Below, one piece after another: positions 1 to 6,131 of a stretch of 6,131 nt of DNA. A model generated the notes under the pieces. The model ran no database searches. It saw only the letters and a program-made list of their open reading frames with translations, and was not told the origin of the DNA. Every line of letters begins with the position of its first letter. Within the stretch, counting starts at the first letter, position 1. Source of the DNA: Desulfocapsa sp. (GTDB lineage: Bacteria > Desulfobacterota > Desulfobulbia > Desulfobulbales > Desulfocapsaceae). The DNA is taken from positions 1 to 6,131 of the forward strand of contig JAOZKX010000142.1 in assembly GCA_029935135.1 (NCBI GenBank), in the 5' to 3' direction. A program made the translations under genes and the position numbers.

Positions 1-528
1 GCATTTTTGCCGTCCTTAAAAGAAATACCGGTAAAAACAGAAAAACTCCTCAAACAGTTACAAAAGACCCTAGGGGGTAAAGTTTCCAGCAAGAATGAAG
101 AGTTTTATCTCCGCACCAGAGCCGGTGAGATAGAATTTTCTTTGGTCGCTGAAGGATATCGGAAACTTGCATTACTCTGGCTATTACTCAGAAACGGATC
201 ACTCAGCAAAGGTACAACCCTCTACTGGGATGAACCGGAAGCTAACCTTAATCCATCCATGTTCCCTTTATTGGTGGATATTCTCCTGACCTTGCAGCGG
301 GAAGGAATTCAGATCTTTATTGCTACTCACAGCTATGTGTTATTGAAAGAATTTGAACTGCAGCGCAATGATCATTCATTGCGTTTTTATGCACTCTATA
401 AAGATAAAAATGATGCCACACAGGTAAAACAGGCTGAAACATATACCGGTCTTACACCCAATAAAATTGCTGATGAATTCGCTCGTATTTACGACCTTGA
501 AGTCGAACTGGCTCTGGGGGGCAAGTAA
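1..528 (+). CDS. AAA/ABC-type ATPase, C-terminal part (5' end beyond window)
   Basis: This is the C-terminal 175 codons of an ATPase. The frame is open to the left edge, so the TTG at 7 is not a credible start and the gene is cut by the window. Counting codons from base 1, an EGYRKLALLW segment near codons 51-60 sits where the ABC-type signature helix is expected. It is followed by a Walker B and D-loop, LYWDEPEANLNP (acidic pair at 229-234), and a switch histidine in IFIATHS (His codon 328-330). This order is typical of ABC/SMC-like ATPases of the AAA_15/AAA_21 kind, as found in OLD, Septu, AriA and other defence ATPases. Walker A and the coiled-coil or insert region must lie upstream. The gene overlaps the next by one base, and the following genes are BREX genes, so it is probably the ATPase half of a two-gene defence module. 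It could instead be an AriA-like subunit, but the partner gene argues against PARIS. The ATPase call is firm; the role is inferred. Confidence 0.85.
   Translation, partial: AFLPSLKEIPVKTEKLLKQLQKTLGGKVSSKNEEFYLRTRAGEIEFSLVAEGYRKLALLWLLLRNGSLSKGTTLYWDEPEANLNPSMFPLLVDILLTLQREGIQIFIATHSYVLLKEFELQRNDHSLRFYALYKDKNDATQVKQAETYTGLTPNKIADEFARIYDLEVELALGGK
516..521 (+). promoter_or_regulatory. G-rich ribosome binding site inside the ATPase gene
   Basis: A run of six G lies six bases before the ATG at 528, inside the last codons of the upstream ATPase gene. Together with the TAATG stop/start overlap at 526-530, it supports this start for the small gene. It suggests that translation of the two proteins is coupled. 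Confidence 0.6.
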
Positions 529-1043
529 TGGGAGAAATAGTAACGGAGAATGAGCTGGAATTTGATTTTCGTTCTGCGCTTAATGTGGTCAAGTTTGACG
601 ATGAACAGAAACATGGCCTTGCTCATTGCATGAAGGCTGTGGACTTTCTGGTCGAATGGGATGACGAGTTCTGGTTCGTTGAAGTCAAAGATCCTGATTG
701 TTCACGAGCATCTGAAAAAGAACGGAAGAAATTTAAGAATACAATCAAAAGCAAATCACTCTTTTCAAGTGTCCTTGGCCCTAAGCTGAAAGATAGTTTC
801 TTATACCTCCATCTAAATAAACAGTTACCGGAAAAGTCTCTTAAATATTTTGTTCTCCTTGCCTTAGACTCTCTCCAGCCTGAGCATCTTGCACCCCTCT
901 CAGACAGTCTGCAGAGTTCAAGCTGTTTACTTGGTCCAGACCATTCCTCCTGGAAAAATCAGTATATTGAATCAGCCATAGTCTTTACAGAAAAGACCTG
1001 GAATACGAAACTGGCATATTGTCCGGTAAAGAGAATTACCTGA
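528..1043 (+). CDS. Small putative PD-(D/E)XK nuclease-like protein, partner of the ATPase
   Basis: A 171-residue protein that I cannot assign to a named family. Near the N-terminus there is an acidic helix-like stretch (residues 7-19). It is followed by a beta-hairpin-like segment with Asp39 in KAVDFLVEW and Glu52/Lys54 in FWFVEVKDPD. The D-x(12)-E-x-K spacing, with hydrophobic strands around it, is the pattern of the PD-(D/E)XK nuclease core. A basic stretch follows (residues 64-75), then a mixed alpha/beta C-terminal half. No signal peptide or membrane segment is seen. The start is fixed by the one-base overlap with the ATPase and by a strong G-rich ribosome site. Tight coupling to an ABC-type ATPase suggests an ATPase-controlled nuclease, as in several two-gene anti-phage systems. 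It is far shorter than AriB of PARIS (about 300 residues) and lacks a visible TOPRIM pattern, and it shows no HNH motif as in PtuB of Septu. The nuclease call rests on one motif and is tentative. Confidence 0.55.
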   Translation: MGEIVTENELEFDFRSALNVVKFDDEQKHGLAHCMKAVDFLVEWDDEFWFVEVKDPDCSRASEKERKKFKNTIKSKSLFSSVLGPKLKDSFLYLHLNKQLPEKSLKYFVLLALDSLQPEHLAPLSDSLQSSSCLLGPDHSSWKNQYIESAIVFTEKTWNTKLAYCPVKRIT

Positions 1044-1046
1044 GCT

Positions 1047-3662
1047 ATGGATACAGAACAGATTCAATCAACTTTAGTTAAGTTGTATCATGAAGAGGGG
1101 CACCGTATTGTCTTCTGGTATGACAGTGATGCAGAATTTCATGATATTTTACCTTCTCTGGATCTTGATGATGTAAAGATTCTTCAACTTGAAGATGATG
1201 GCTCTCTTGCTCTCAAAATACAATTGGAGATTGAAGATCCGCAAGGCCGTTATCTTGTATATTCTCACGATGCTGAACCCGTCCCTGAAGAAGACTGGCT
1301 ACTGGATATAAAACTCTACAGCTATGTTTTTCATGCAGATCGTGCCTCTATTATCCTGAATGAACTGGGGTTAACCAGTCAGAGCCTCCGGCCATATCTG
1401 AATGAACGGAAAACCTTCTTTCGTAGCCAGGATAGGACAAATAGACTGCAAAAATGGATCACCCCCAATGATACTGAGGATCTCATAGATCTTAAGATGT
1501 TGTCTGTTGTCGTAAGAGTTGACCATCCGAATCTCTTTTCACTTTTAATGAAACTTTTTGGATCCTTTTGTACTGAATCAGGGTTTGATGCAGCTGCTAA
1601 ATCGAAAGCCTGGGAAAACATTCAAAAGCTGAATCTTGGTGAATCATTCTGGCAATTCATCCAGCAGGATTTTGGTTACAGTGTTGAAGAACCTAATATA
1701 TCCGATTTTCTTATTCGTTTACTGGTATCGGATTTCTCTAACAACCTGAAGAGTGATCTTCCAAGTGGTCTGTCGCATTTCCTGCTACCCCAAGGACAAA
1801 TGCGACAAAATGTAAGTGTTTTTCTCTCTCAATGGAAAACCACAATGGGGCAGTTTCAGAACTATAATAGTGTTTCCAAATACTACGAAAAGACTCTACA
1901 GATCGAAGGTTTGCTATCCGCTTTTGAACCCGATGAACTTGTAGACCTCTCGACCTTTGCAAGTGTGGAACGAAGAATAATCAGCTCACTTCGTGATACT
2001 ATTCTTCAATCTCCGGATGAGTACGATGATGTACTAAATGTGATCAGCCAAAGGCGTGATAGTTATTGGTTGACGACTACTTTTTCGAAAGAACAGAGCA
2101 ACCTCTTTCCCGTAACATATAATGCTATGGAGTCGGCCTTAGCATTATTTAGGCTACGCAAGAAATTTGATGCAGGAATCAGTTACCCAACTGCTAAAGA
2201 GATGTTTGCTGAATACACGGCAGAGTTATACAAAGTTGATCAGCTTTACCGTCATTTTCATGAGGCAGCAGATCTGGTTGAGATGGGTGGTTGGGATATT
2301 CTGAAAACCTTGGCCAACGCCGTTAATGACCTGTATAGCAATTGGTTTATGGATCAACTTAGTATCACCTGGGATGGTTTCATGAAGCCGGAAAGTGGTG
2401 AAGGGCTATTGGAGAAATGGTCTTTCTTTATGCCTTGTAATCAATATCAATTCTTTGATCATTATGTGGAAAAAGAACTTAGAAACAAGTCACGATCCAG
2501 AGTGTTTGTTATTGTCAGTGACGCCTTTCGATATGAAGCTGCGGAAGAATTGACCAGGGGTATTAACAGTAAATATCGCCTGCAGGCATCGCTTGAATCA
2601 ATGCTTGGTGTCTTGCCCAGTTACACATCATTGGGGATGGCAGCATTGTTACCTCACAAAAAACTGTCTTATAAGGCCGATACAGGTGAAGTTCGCCTTG
2701 ACGATAAACCAGTTGCTTCCCTTGAACAACGATCTGGAATTCTTTCAGCTAAGAATGGTGTGGCGATTAAGGCTGATGATTTAATGGCCATGAATAAGAG
2801 TCAGGGACGGGATTTTGTTAAGCCATATCAAGTCGTTTATATTTACCATAATCAGATAGATGCCCTTGGAGACAAGGCTGTTACCGAAGCGAAAACCTTT
2901 TCTGCAACCAGAACAGCGATTGATGAAATAAGCTCTCTTATCAGGTTTCTGGTCAATAATCTGAATGGCAGTTATATTCTTGCCACAGCTGATCATGGAT
3001 TCATCTATCAGGAAAAAGTTCCTACTCAAATTGATAAGAGTGTGCTTGATGGGAAACCAGCAGGTGCTGTTAAAACCAAGAAGAGATATATCATTGGTCA
3101 GAATCTTGGTGATACTCCTAAAGCATGGCATGGACAACTTGCTGTCACCGCACAGGCAGAAGGAGATATGGAATTTTGGGTACCGAAAGGAACTAACCGT
3201 TTTCACTTTAAAGGTGGAGCAAGGTTCTTTCATGGTGGCGCAATGTTGCAGGAGATCGTTGTCCCGGTAGTTACTGTACGAGAGCTTCGTGGCAGTGCAA
3301 AGGAAAAATCTCAGGTAAATACGGTAGGGGTGTCACTGCTTGGCTCCAACAAGAAAATTGTTACTAACCGACACCGTTTTGAATTTATTCAGACGGAAAA
3401 GGTGTCTGAGAGAAATCTGGCACAAACGTTACTTATCTCGTTGCGGGATGGCAATGACCTGATCAGCAACGAAGAAACAATAACTTTTGACAGTCTTTCG
3501 TCAGATATGGATGAACGGAAAAAGTCTATTATGCTTATGTTAAAGTCTGCCCAATTTGATAGTAAAAAGGAATACTCTCTTGTTCTGCGTGATGCTGAGA
3601 CAGAAATTGAATATGCGCGATATCCGGTGACCATTGATCTTGCACTCATGAATGATTTTTAG
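1047..3662 (+). CDS. pglZ: BREX phosphatase-like protein PglZ (type 1-like)
   Basis: An 871-residue PglZ, about the usual length for the BREX type 1 form. The N-terminus has the characteristic RIVFWYD segment (about residues 20-26), which supports the ATG at 1047 despite a weak ribosome site. Translation is probably coupled to the gene ending 3 nt earlier. A long helical middle part leads to an alkaline-phosphatase-superfamily domain from about residue 485. This contains VIVSDAFRYE (Asp492), PSYTSLGMA (Thr527, a candidate nucleophile position), HNQIDALGD (Asp605), TADHGF (Asp649, His650) and RFFHGGAMLQE (His729). The candidate metal-binding Asp and His residues are all present, so the domain looks catalytically competent. 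PglZ is a core protein of every BREX type and is needed for defence, and it is generally described as a putative metal-dependent phosphatase or phosphodiesterase. Its true substrate cannot be told from sequence. The C-terminus ends in a beta-rich tail (VTIDLALMNDF) usual for this family. It acts in the cytoplasm, probably in a complex with BrxB and PglX. Confidence 0.95.
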   Translation: MDTEQIQSTLVKLYHEEGHRIVFWYDSDAEFHDILPSLDLDDVKILQLEDDGSLALKIQLEIEDPQGRYLVYSHDAEPVPEEDWLLDIKLYSYVFHADRASIILNELGLTSQSLRPYLNERKTFFRSQDRTNRLQKWITPNDTEDLIDLKMLSVVVRVDHPNLFSLLMKLFGSFCTESGFDAAAKSKAWENIQKLNLGESFWQFIQQDFGYSVEEPNISDFLIRLLVSDFSNNLKSDLPSGLSHFLLPQGQMRQNVSVFLSQWKTTMGQFQNYNSVSKYYEKTLQIEGLLSAFEPDELVDLSTFASVERRIISSLRDTILQSPDEYDDVLNVISQRRDSYWLTTTFSKEQSNLFPVTYNAMESALALFRLRKKFDAGISYPTAKEMFAEYTAELYKVDQLYRHFHEAADLVEMGGWDILKTLANAVNDLYSNWFMDQLSITWDGFMKPESGEGLLEKWSFFMPCNQYQFFDHYVEKELRNKSRSRVFVIVSDAFRYEAAEELTRGINSKYRLQASLESMLGVLPSYTSLGMAALLPHKKLSYKADTGEVRLDDKPVASLEQRSGILSAKNGVAIKADDLMAMNKSQGRDFVKPYQVVYIYHNQIDALGDKAVTEAKTFSATRTAIDEISSLIRFLVNNLNGSYILATADHGFIYQEKVPTQIDKSVLDGKPAGAVKTKKRYIIGQNLGDTPKAWHGQLAVTAQAEGDMEFWVPKGTNRFHFKGGARFFHGGAMLQEIVVPVVTVRELRGSAKEKSQVNTVGVSLLGSNKKIVTNRHRFEFIQTEKVSERNLAQTLLISLRDGNDLISNEETITFDSLSSDMDERKKSIMLMLKSAQFDSKKEYSLVLRDAETEIEYARYPVTIDLALMNDF

Positions 3663-3664
3663 GA
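3661..3664 (+). promoter_or_regulatory. Ribosome binding site of brxL overlapping the pglZ stop codon
   Basis: AGGA lies six bases before the ATG at 3671. Its first two bases are the last two of the pglZ TAG stop, so ribosomes ending pglZ are placed on the brxL start. This supports the chosen start and co-translation of the pair. Confidence 0.6.
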
Positions 3665-3670
3665 AACAGT

Positions 3671-5704
3671 ATGGAAAATACCAGCAACATTGATGACCTG
3701 CTAAATACACATTTTGCGGGAAGAGTGGTACGAAAAGACCTGACTAAACTCGTTAAGGAAGGGGCAAATGTCCCGGTTTATGTTCTGGAATATTTGCTGG
3801 GGATGTACTGTGCTTCTGACGATGAAGAGGTTATTCAGGCAGGGTTACTAACAGTTAAAGACATCTTGTCAGAGAATTATGTCAGACCTGATGAAGCAGA
3901 GAAGATTAAATCTAAAATTAGAGAGATCGGTAACTTTAAGATTATTGACAAGGTTACTGTTAAACTCAATGAAAAAAAGGATATCTATGAGGCTTTTCTT
4001 TCTAATTTAGGTGTTAAGGGAGTTGTCGTTCCCAACAGCACCATTAAGCAATTTGAAAAATTATTGGCTGGCGGTATTTGGTGTATCCTGACCTTGGAAT
4101 ATTTTTATGAAGAAGATCAGAAAACTTCTCCCTTTATTCTACGTGAATTAAAACCAATCCAGATGCCCAATCTGGATATGGAATCTGTTTTTGAAGGTCG
4201 CAAAGGTTTTACAGAAGACGAATGGCTGGATGCTATTCTGCGTTCAACAGGTCTTGAACCGACACTCTTTGAAGAACATACTAAATGGCATCTGTTAGCA
4301 CGCCTTATCCCTCTTGTAGAGAATAATTTCAACATGTGTGAGCTTGGCCCCAGGGGAACTGGTAAAAGCCACATATATAAGGAAATTAGTCCTAACTCAA
4401 TTCTTGTTTCAGGTGGACAAACTACTGTTGCTAATCTTTTTTATAATATGACCAGTCGTCAGGTTGGGCTGGTTGGAATGTGGGATGTTGTTGCTTTTGA
4501 TGAGGTGGCAGGAATCAGGTTTAAGGATAAAGATGGTGTCCAGATAATGAAGGATTTTATGGCATCCGGGTCATTTTCCCGAGGCCGTGATCTTATAAAT
4601 GCCAACGCTTCAATGGTCTTTGTTGGAAATATTAATCAGCCCGTTGACACTCTGGTAAAGACATCACACCTATTTGCACCTTTTCCAGAAGAGATGATTG
4701 ATGCTGCCTTCTTTGACAGGATGCATGTTTACCTGCCAGGCTGGGAGATCCCCAAAATGCGTCCTGAGTTCCTGACCAATCAGTACGGGTTTATTGTAGA
4801 TTATCTCGCTGAATTCTTGAGAGAGATGCGAAAAAGGAACTTCTCTGATGCCATTGATAAGTATTTCAAGCTTGGCAATAACCTCAACCAGAGGGATGTG
4901 ATAGGAGTCAGGCGAACGGTATCTGGATTGTTGAAGCTTCTTTACCCCCATGGCGAATTCAATAAAGAGGCTGTTGAGAAATGCTTGAAATATGCTCTTG
5001 AAACAAGGCGGAGAGTAAAAGAACAACTGAAAAAAATCGGAGGGATGGAATTCTATGATGTCCATTTCTCATACATTGACAATGAAACAATGGAAGAAAA
5101 ATTTGTCAGCGTAAAAGAACAGGGGGGAGATTCTCTTATTCCGGAAGGACCACCTAACCCGGGTACTTTACATACGGTAGCAATGGGAACAAGCGGGCTG
5201 TTGGGTCTGTATCGTTTGGAGTTGCAGGTGTCAGCAGGTAATGGCAAACTATCGATCTCAGGGGTAGGAAGTAATACGAAAACTAAGGAAAAAATTAAGA
5301 TAGCGTTTGATTACTTCAAGGCGAATATCGGAAGAGTAAGTGTCTCTTCAAAAGTTGGTACCCATGACTATCATTTACATCTTGTGGAACTTCATAACTC
5401 CGGACCAGCTGAGATTCTGACTCTTTCCAGCTTCGTGACTTTATGTTCCGGTTTACTTGGTAAACCAGTACAGGGGCAGCTTGTTACTCTTGGTGAAATG
5501 AGCCTTGGTGGTAGTATTGTCCCAGTGGAGAATCTGGCAGAGACGTTGCAAGTAGCATTTGATGCTGGTGCCAAACGAATTCTAATCCCGATGAGCAGTG
5601 TTAGTGACATTCCAACAGTTCCTGGCGAACTATTTGCCAAGTTTCAGACAAGTTTTTATTCTGATCCTGTGGATGCTGTTTTTAAGGCTTTGGGGGTGGA
5701 GTAG
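3671..5704 (+). CDS. brxL: BREX AAA+ protein BrxL with Lon-like C-terminal domain
   Basis: A 677-residue protein matching BREX type 1 BrxL in length and layout. The N-terminal region (NIDDLLNTHFAGRVVRKDL, then VPVYVLEYLLGMYC) is typical of the family and supports the ATG at 3671. The AAA+ core shows Walker A GPRGTGKS (residues 226-233, Lys232), Walker B VVAFDE (Asp277, Glu278), a sensor-1-like Asn320 in VFVGNINQP, and an arginine-finger candidate, Arg350, in FFDRMHVYLPGWE. From about residue 495 comes a Lon-protease-like fold, including GEMSLGGSIVPVENLAE and AGAKRILIP. At the Lon nucleophile motif (GPSAG) this protein reads GPAEI, with Ala580, and the Lon lysine position appears to be Ala623, so protease activity is doubtful. 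Cryo-EM work on a BrxL homologue showed an MCM-like, ATP-dependent DNA-binding barrel thought to interfere with phage DNA replication, which fits loss of the protease dyad. BrxL is the usual last gene of BREX type 1, needed for phage restriction but not for host methylation. Confidence 0.95.
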   Translation: MENTSNIDDLLNTHFAGRVVRKDLTKLVKEGANVPVYVLEYLLGMYCASDDEEVIQAGLLTVKDILSENYVRPDEAEKIKSKIREIGNFKIIDKVTVKLNEKKDIYEAFLSNLGVKGVVVPNSTIKQFEKLLAGGIWCILTLEYFYEEDQKTSPFILRELKPIQMPNLDMESVFEGRKGFTEDEWLDAILRSTGLEPTLFEEHTKWHLLARLIPLVENNFNMCELGPRGTGKSHIYKEISPNSILVSGGQTTVANLFYNMTSRQVGLVGMWDVVAFDEVAGIRFKDKDGVQIMKDFMASGSFSRGRDLINANASMVFVGNINQPVDTLVKTSHLFAPFPEEMIDAAFFDRMHVYLPGWEIPKMRPEFLTNQYGFIVDYLAEFLREMRKRNFSDAIDKYFKLGNNLNQRDVIGVRRTVSGLLKLLYPHGEFNKEAVEKCLKYALETRRRVKEQLKKIGGMEFYDVHFSYIDNETMEEKFVSVKEQGGDSLIPEGPPNPGTLHTVAMGTSGLLGLYRLELQVSAGNGKLSISGVGSNTKTKEKIKIAFDYFKANIGRVSVSSKVGTHDYHLHLVELHNSGPAEILTLSSFVTLCSGLLGKPVQGQLVTLGEMSLGGSIVPVENLAETLQVAFDAGAKRILIPMSSVSDIPTVPGELFAKFQTSFYSDPVDAVFKALGVE

Positions 5705-6131
5705 CAGTCACATACAATCTGATCATCGCAAGCGTCTGCGTCTTACAAATCTACCAATTCTTAAAATCAACATATCTCAATATTGACTCAAGCAGCAGTA
5801 TCCCAACAAAAGAACACGCCAGTGGCAATCTCTCCAATTTAAGCAAAATCGAAAGTAAAGACTATTCCTGACCTGTCCGGATCAGCTTATTACTCAAGAT
5901 ACTGTTCATGATTTATTACAGAATAGCAGGTTGTTACCTTTACGATCAATCGCAAATTGGTTAAGGTGGATTTTCCCAATCTTACTTATGGCCGTCTGGC
6001 TCAGAGTCAAGATACAGTGGAAATATGTTGACTTTGATGGGCAGGGAATTTGTCTTGTATATCGGCCGAAAACCTTATCAGGAATAGCCTCAAGTCTTGT
6101 TCCATTTTAGATGCTTGAGATTGCCATTGGT
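5705..6131. other. Downstream flank without a convincing gene; possible decayed reading frame
   Basis: These 427 bases follow brxL to the right edge. I see no ORF with a normal start and ribosome site on either strand. I also see no strong GC-rich hairpin followed by a T run, so no clear rho-independent terminator for the operon. The small inverted repeats present (CGCA/TGCG near 5728-5741, AGGT/ACCT near 5928-5939) are too short. In one + frame there is an open stretch from 5859 to the TAG at 6108, about 83 codons without a plausible early start. In the same frame, upstream, lie stops at 5784-5786 and 5856-5858. Its translation contains segments such as LPLRSIANWLRW and VDFDGQGICLVYRP that look partly protein-like but match no family I can name. 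It may be a relic of a gene or mobile element, or chance. Confidence 0.5.

Noticed and set aside
516..521. Six-G run as a phase-variation tract
   Set aside because: It is short for slippage switching and sits where a ribosome binding site is expected, so the simpler reading is a Shine-Dalgarno site.
1..1043. PARIS (ariA-ariB) identity for the first two genes
   Set aside because: The ATPase fits in a general way, but the second protein is only 171 residues and shows an E-x-K nuclease-like motif rather than the longer TOPRIM/DUF4435 AriB.
2781..3233. 150-codon ORF on the - strand inside pglZ
   Set aside because: It lies fully antisense to conserved PglZ motifs, has no recognisable domain, and reads as a shadow of the + strand gene.
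4670..5065. 131-codon ORF on the - strand inside brxL
   Set aside because: Antisense to the conserved AAA+ region of BrxL, with no independent ribosome site or domain.
5598..5786. 62-codon + ORF overlapping the end of brxL
   Set aside because: Most of it overlaps the conserved BrxL C-terminus in another frame. It has no ribosome site or recognisable product. Only its last part falls in the flank, where it may belong to the relic frame.
5894..6015. 9-bp direct repeat TCAAGATAC (5894-5902 and 6007-6015)
   Set aside because: A 9-bp match within about 430 bases is expected by chance fairly often, and no element ends are seen around it.
6016..6080. Possible IS66 TnpB-like segment (VDFDGQGICLVYRP)
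   Set aside because: It vaguely recalls the DG-x-G-x-x-L-x-Y stretch of IS66 TnpB, but the residues before and after do not match that family. The similarity is too weak to call a mobile element.

Overview
The window holds the 3' part of a BREX-type (bacteriophage exclusion) phage-defence operon. All recognisable genes are on the + strand. They are packed end to end from the left edge to about 5.7 kb, and the last 0.43 kb has no convincing gene. The base composition is moderately AT-rich. The PglZ and BrxL proteins look like the BREX type 1 forms common in Proteobacteria, so I infer a Gram-negative proteobacterial host. The genus cannot be told from this sequence.

Layout: (1) 1-528 is the C-terminal part of an ABC/SMC-like AAA ATPase; its Walker A region lies left of the window. 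(2) 528-1043 is a small 171-residue protein with a D-x(12)-E-x-K pattern, as in PD-(D/E)XK nucleases. It is joined to the ATPase by a TAATG stop/start overlap. (3) 1047-3662 is pglZ, with alkaline-phosphatase-superfamily motifs, starting 3 nt after the small gene. (4) 3671-5704 is brxL, an AAA+ ATPase with a Lon-protease-like C-terminal domain, starting 8 nt after pglZ. (5) 5705-6131 is a non-coding or decayed flank.

In canonical BREX type 1 the order is brxA-brxB-brxC-pglX-pglZ-brxL. Here an ATPase plus a putative nuclease directly precedes pglZ, so the pair probably sits between pglX and pglZ. That slot is known to hold accessory defence modules in other loci, for example the PARIS ariA-ariB pair. 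This small protein does not resemble the TOPRIM/DUF4435 partner AriB, so the pair may be a different and possibly undescribed embedded module. This is the most interesting feature of the window. pglX itself is not visible.

PglZ and BrxL would act with BrxA, BrxB, BrxC and PglX (the methyltransferase) to mark host DNA and block phage DNA replication. The ATPase-nuclease pair is inferred to be a second effector made from the same transcript. A further point is that the Lon-like domain of BrxL appears to lack the Ser-Lys protease dyad.
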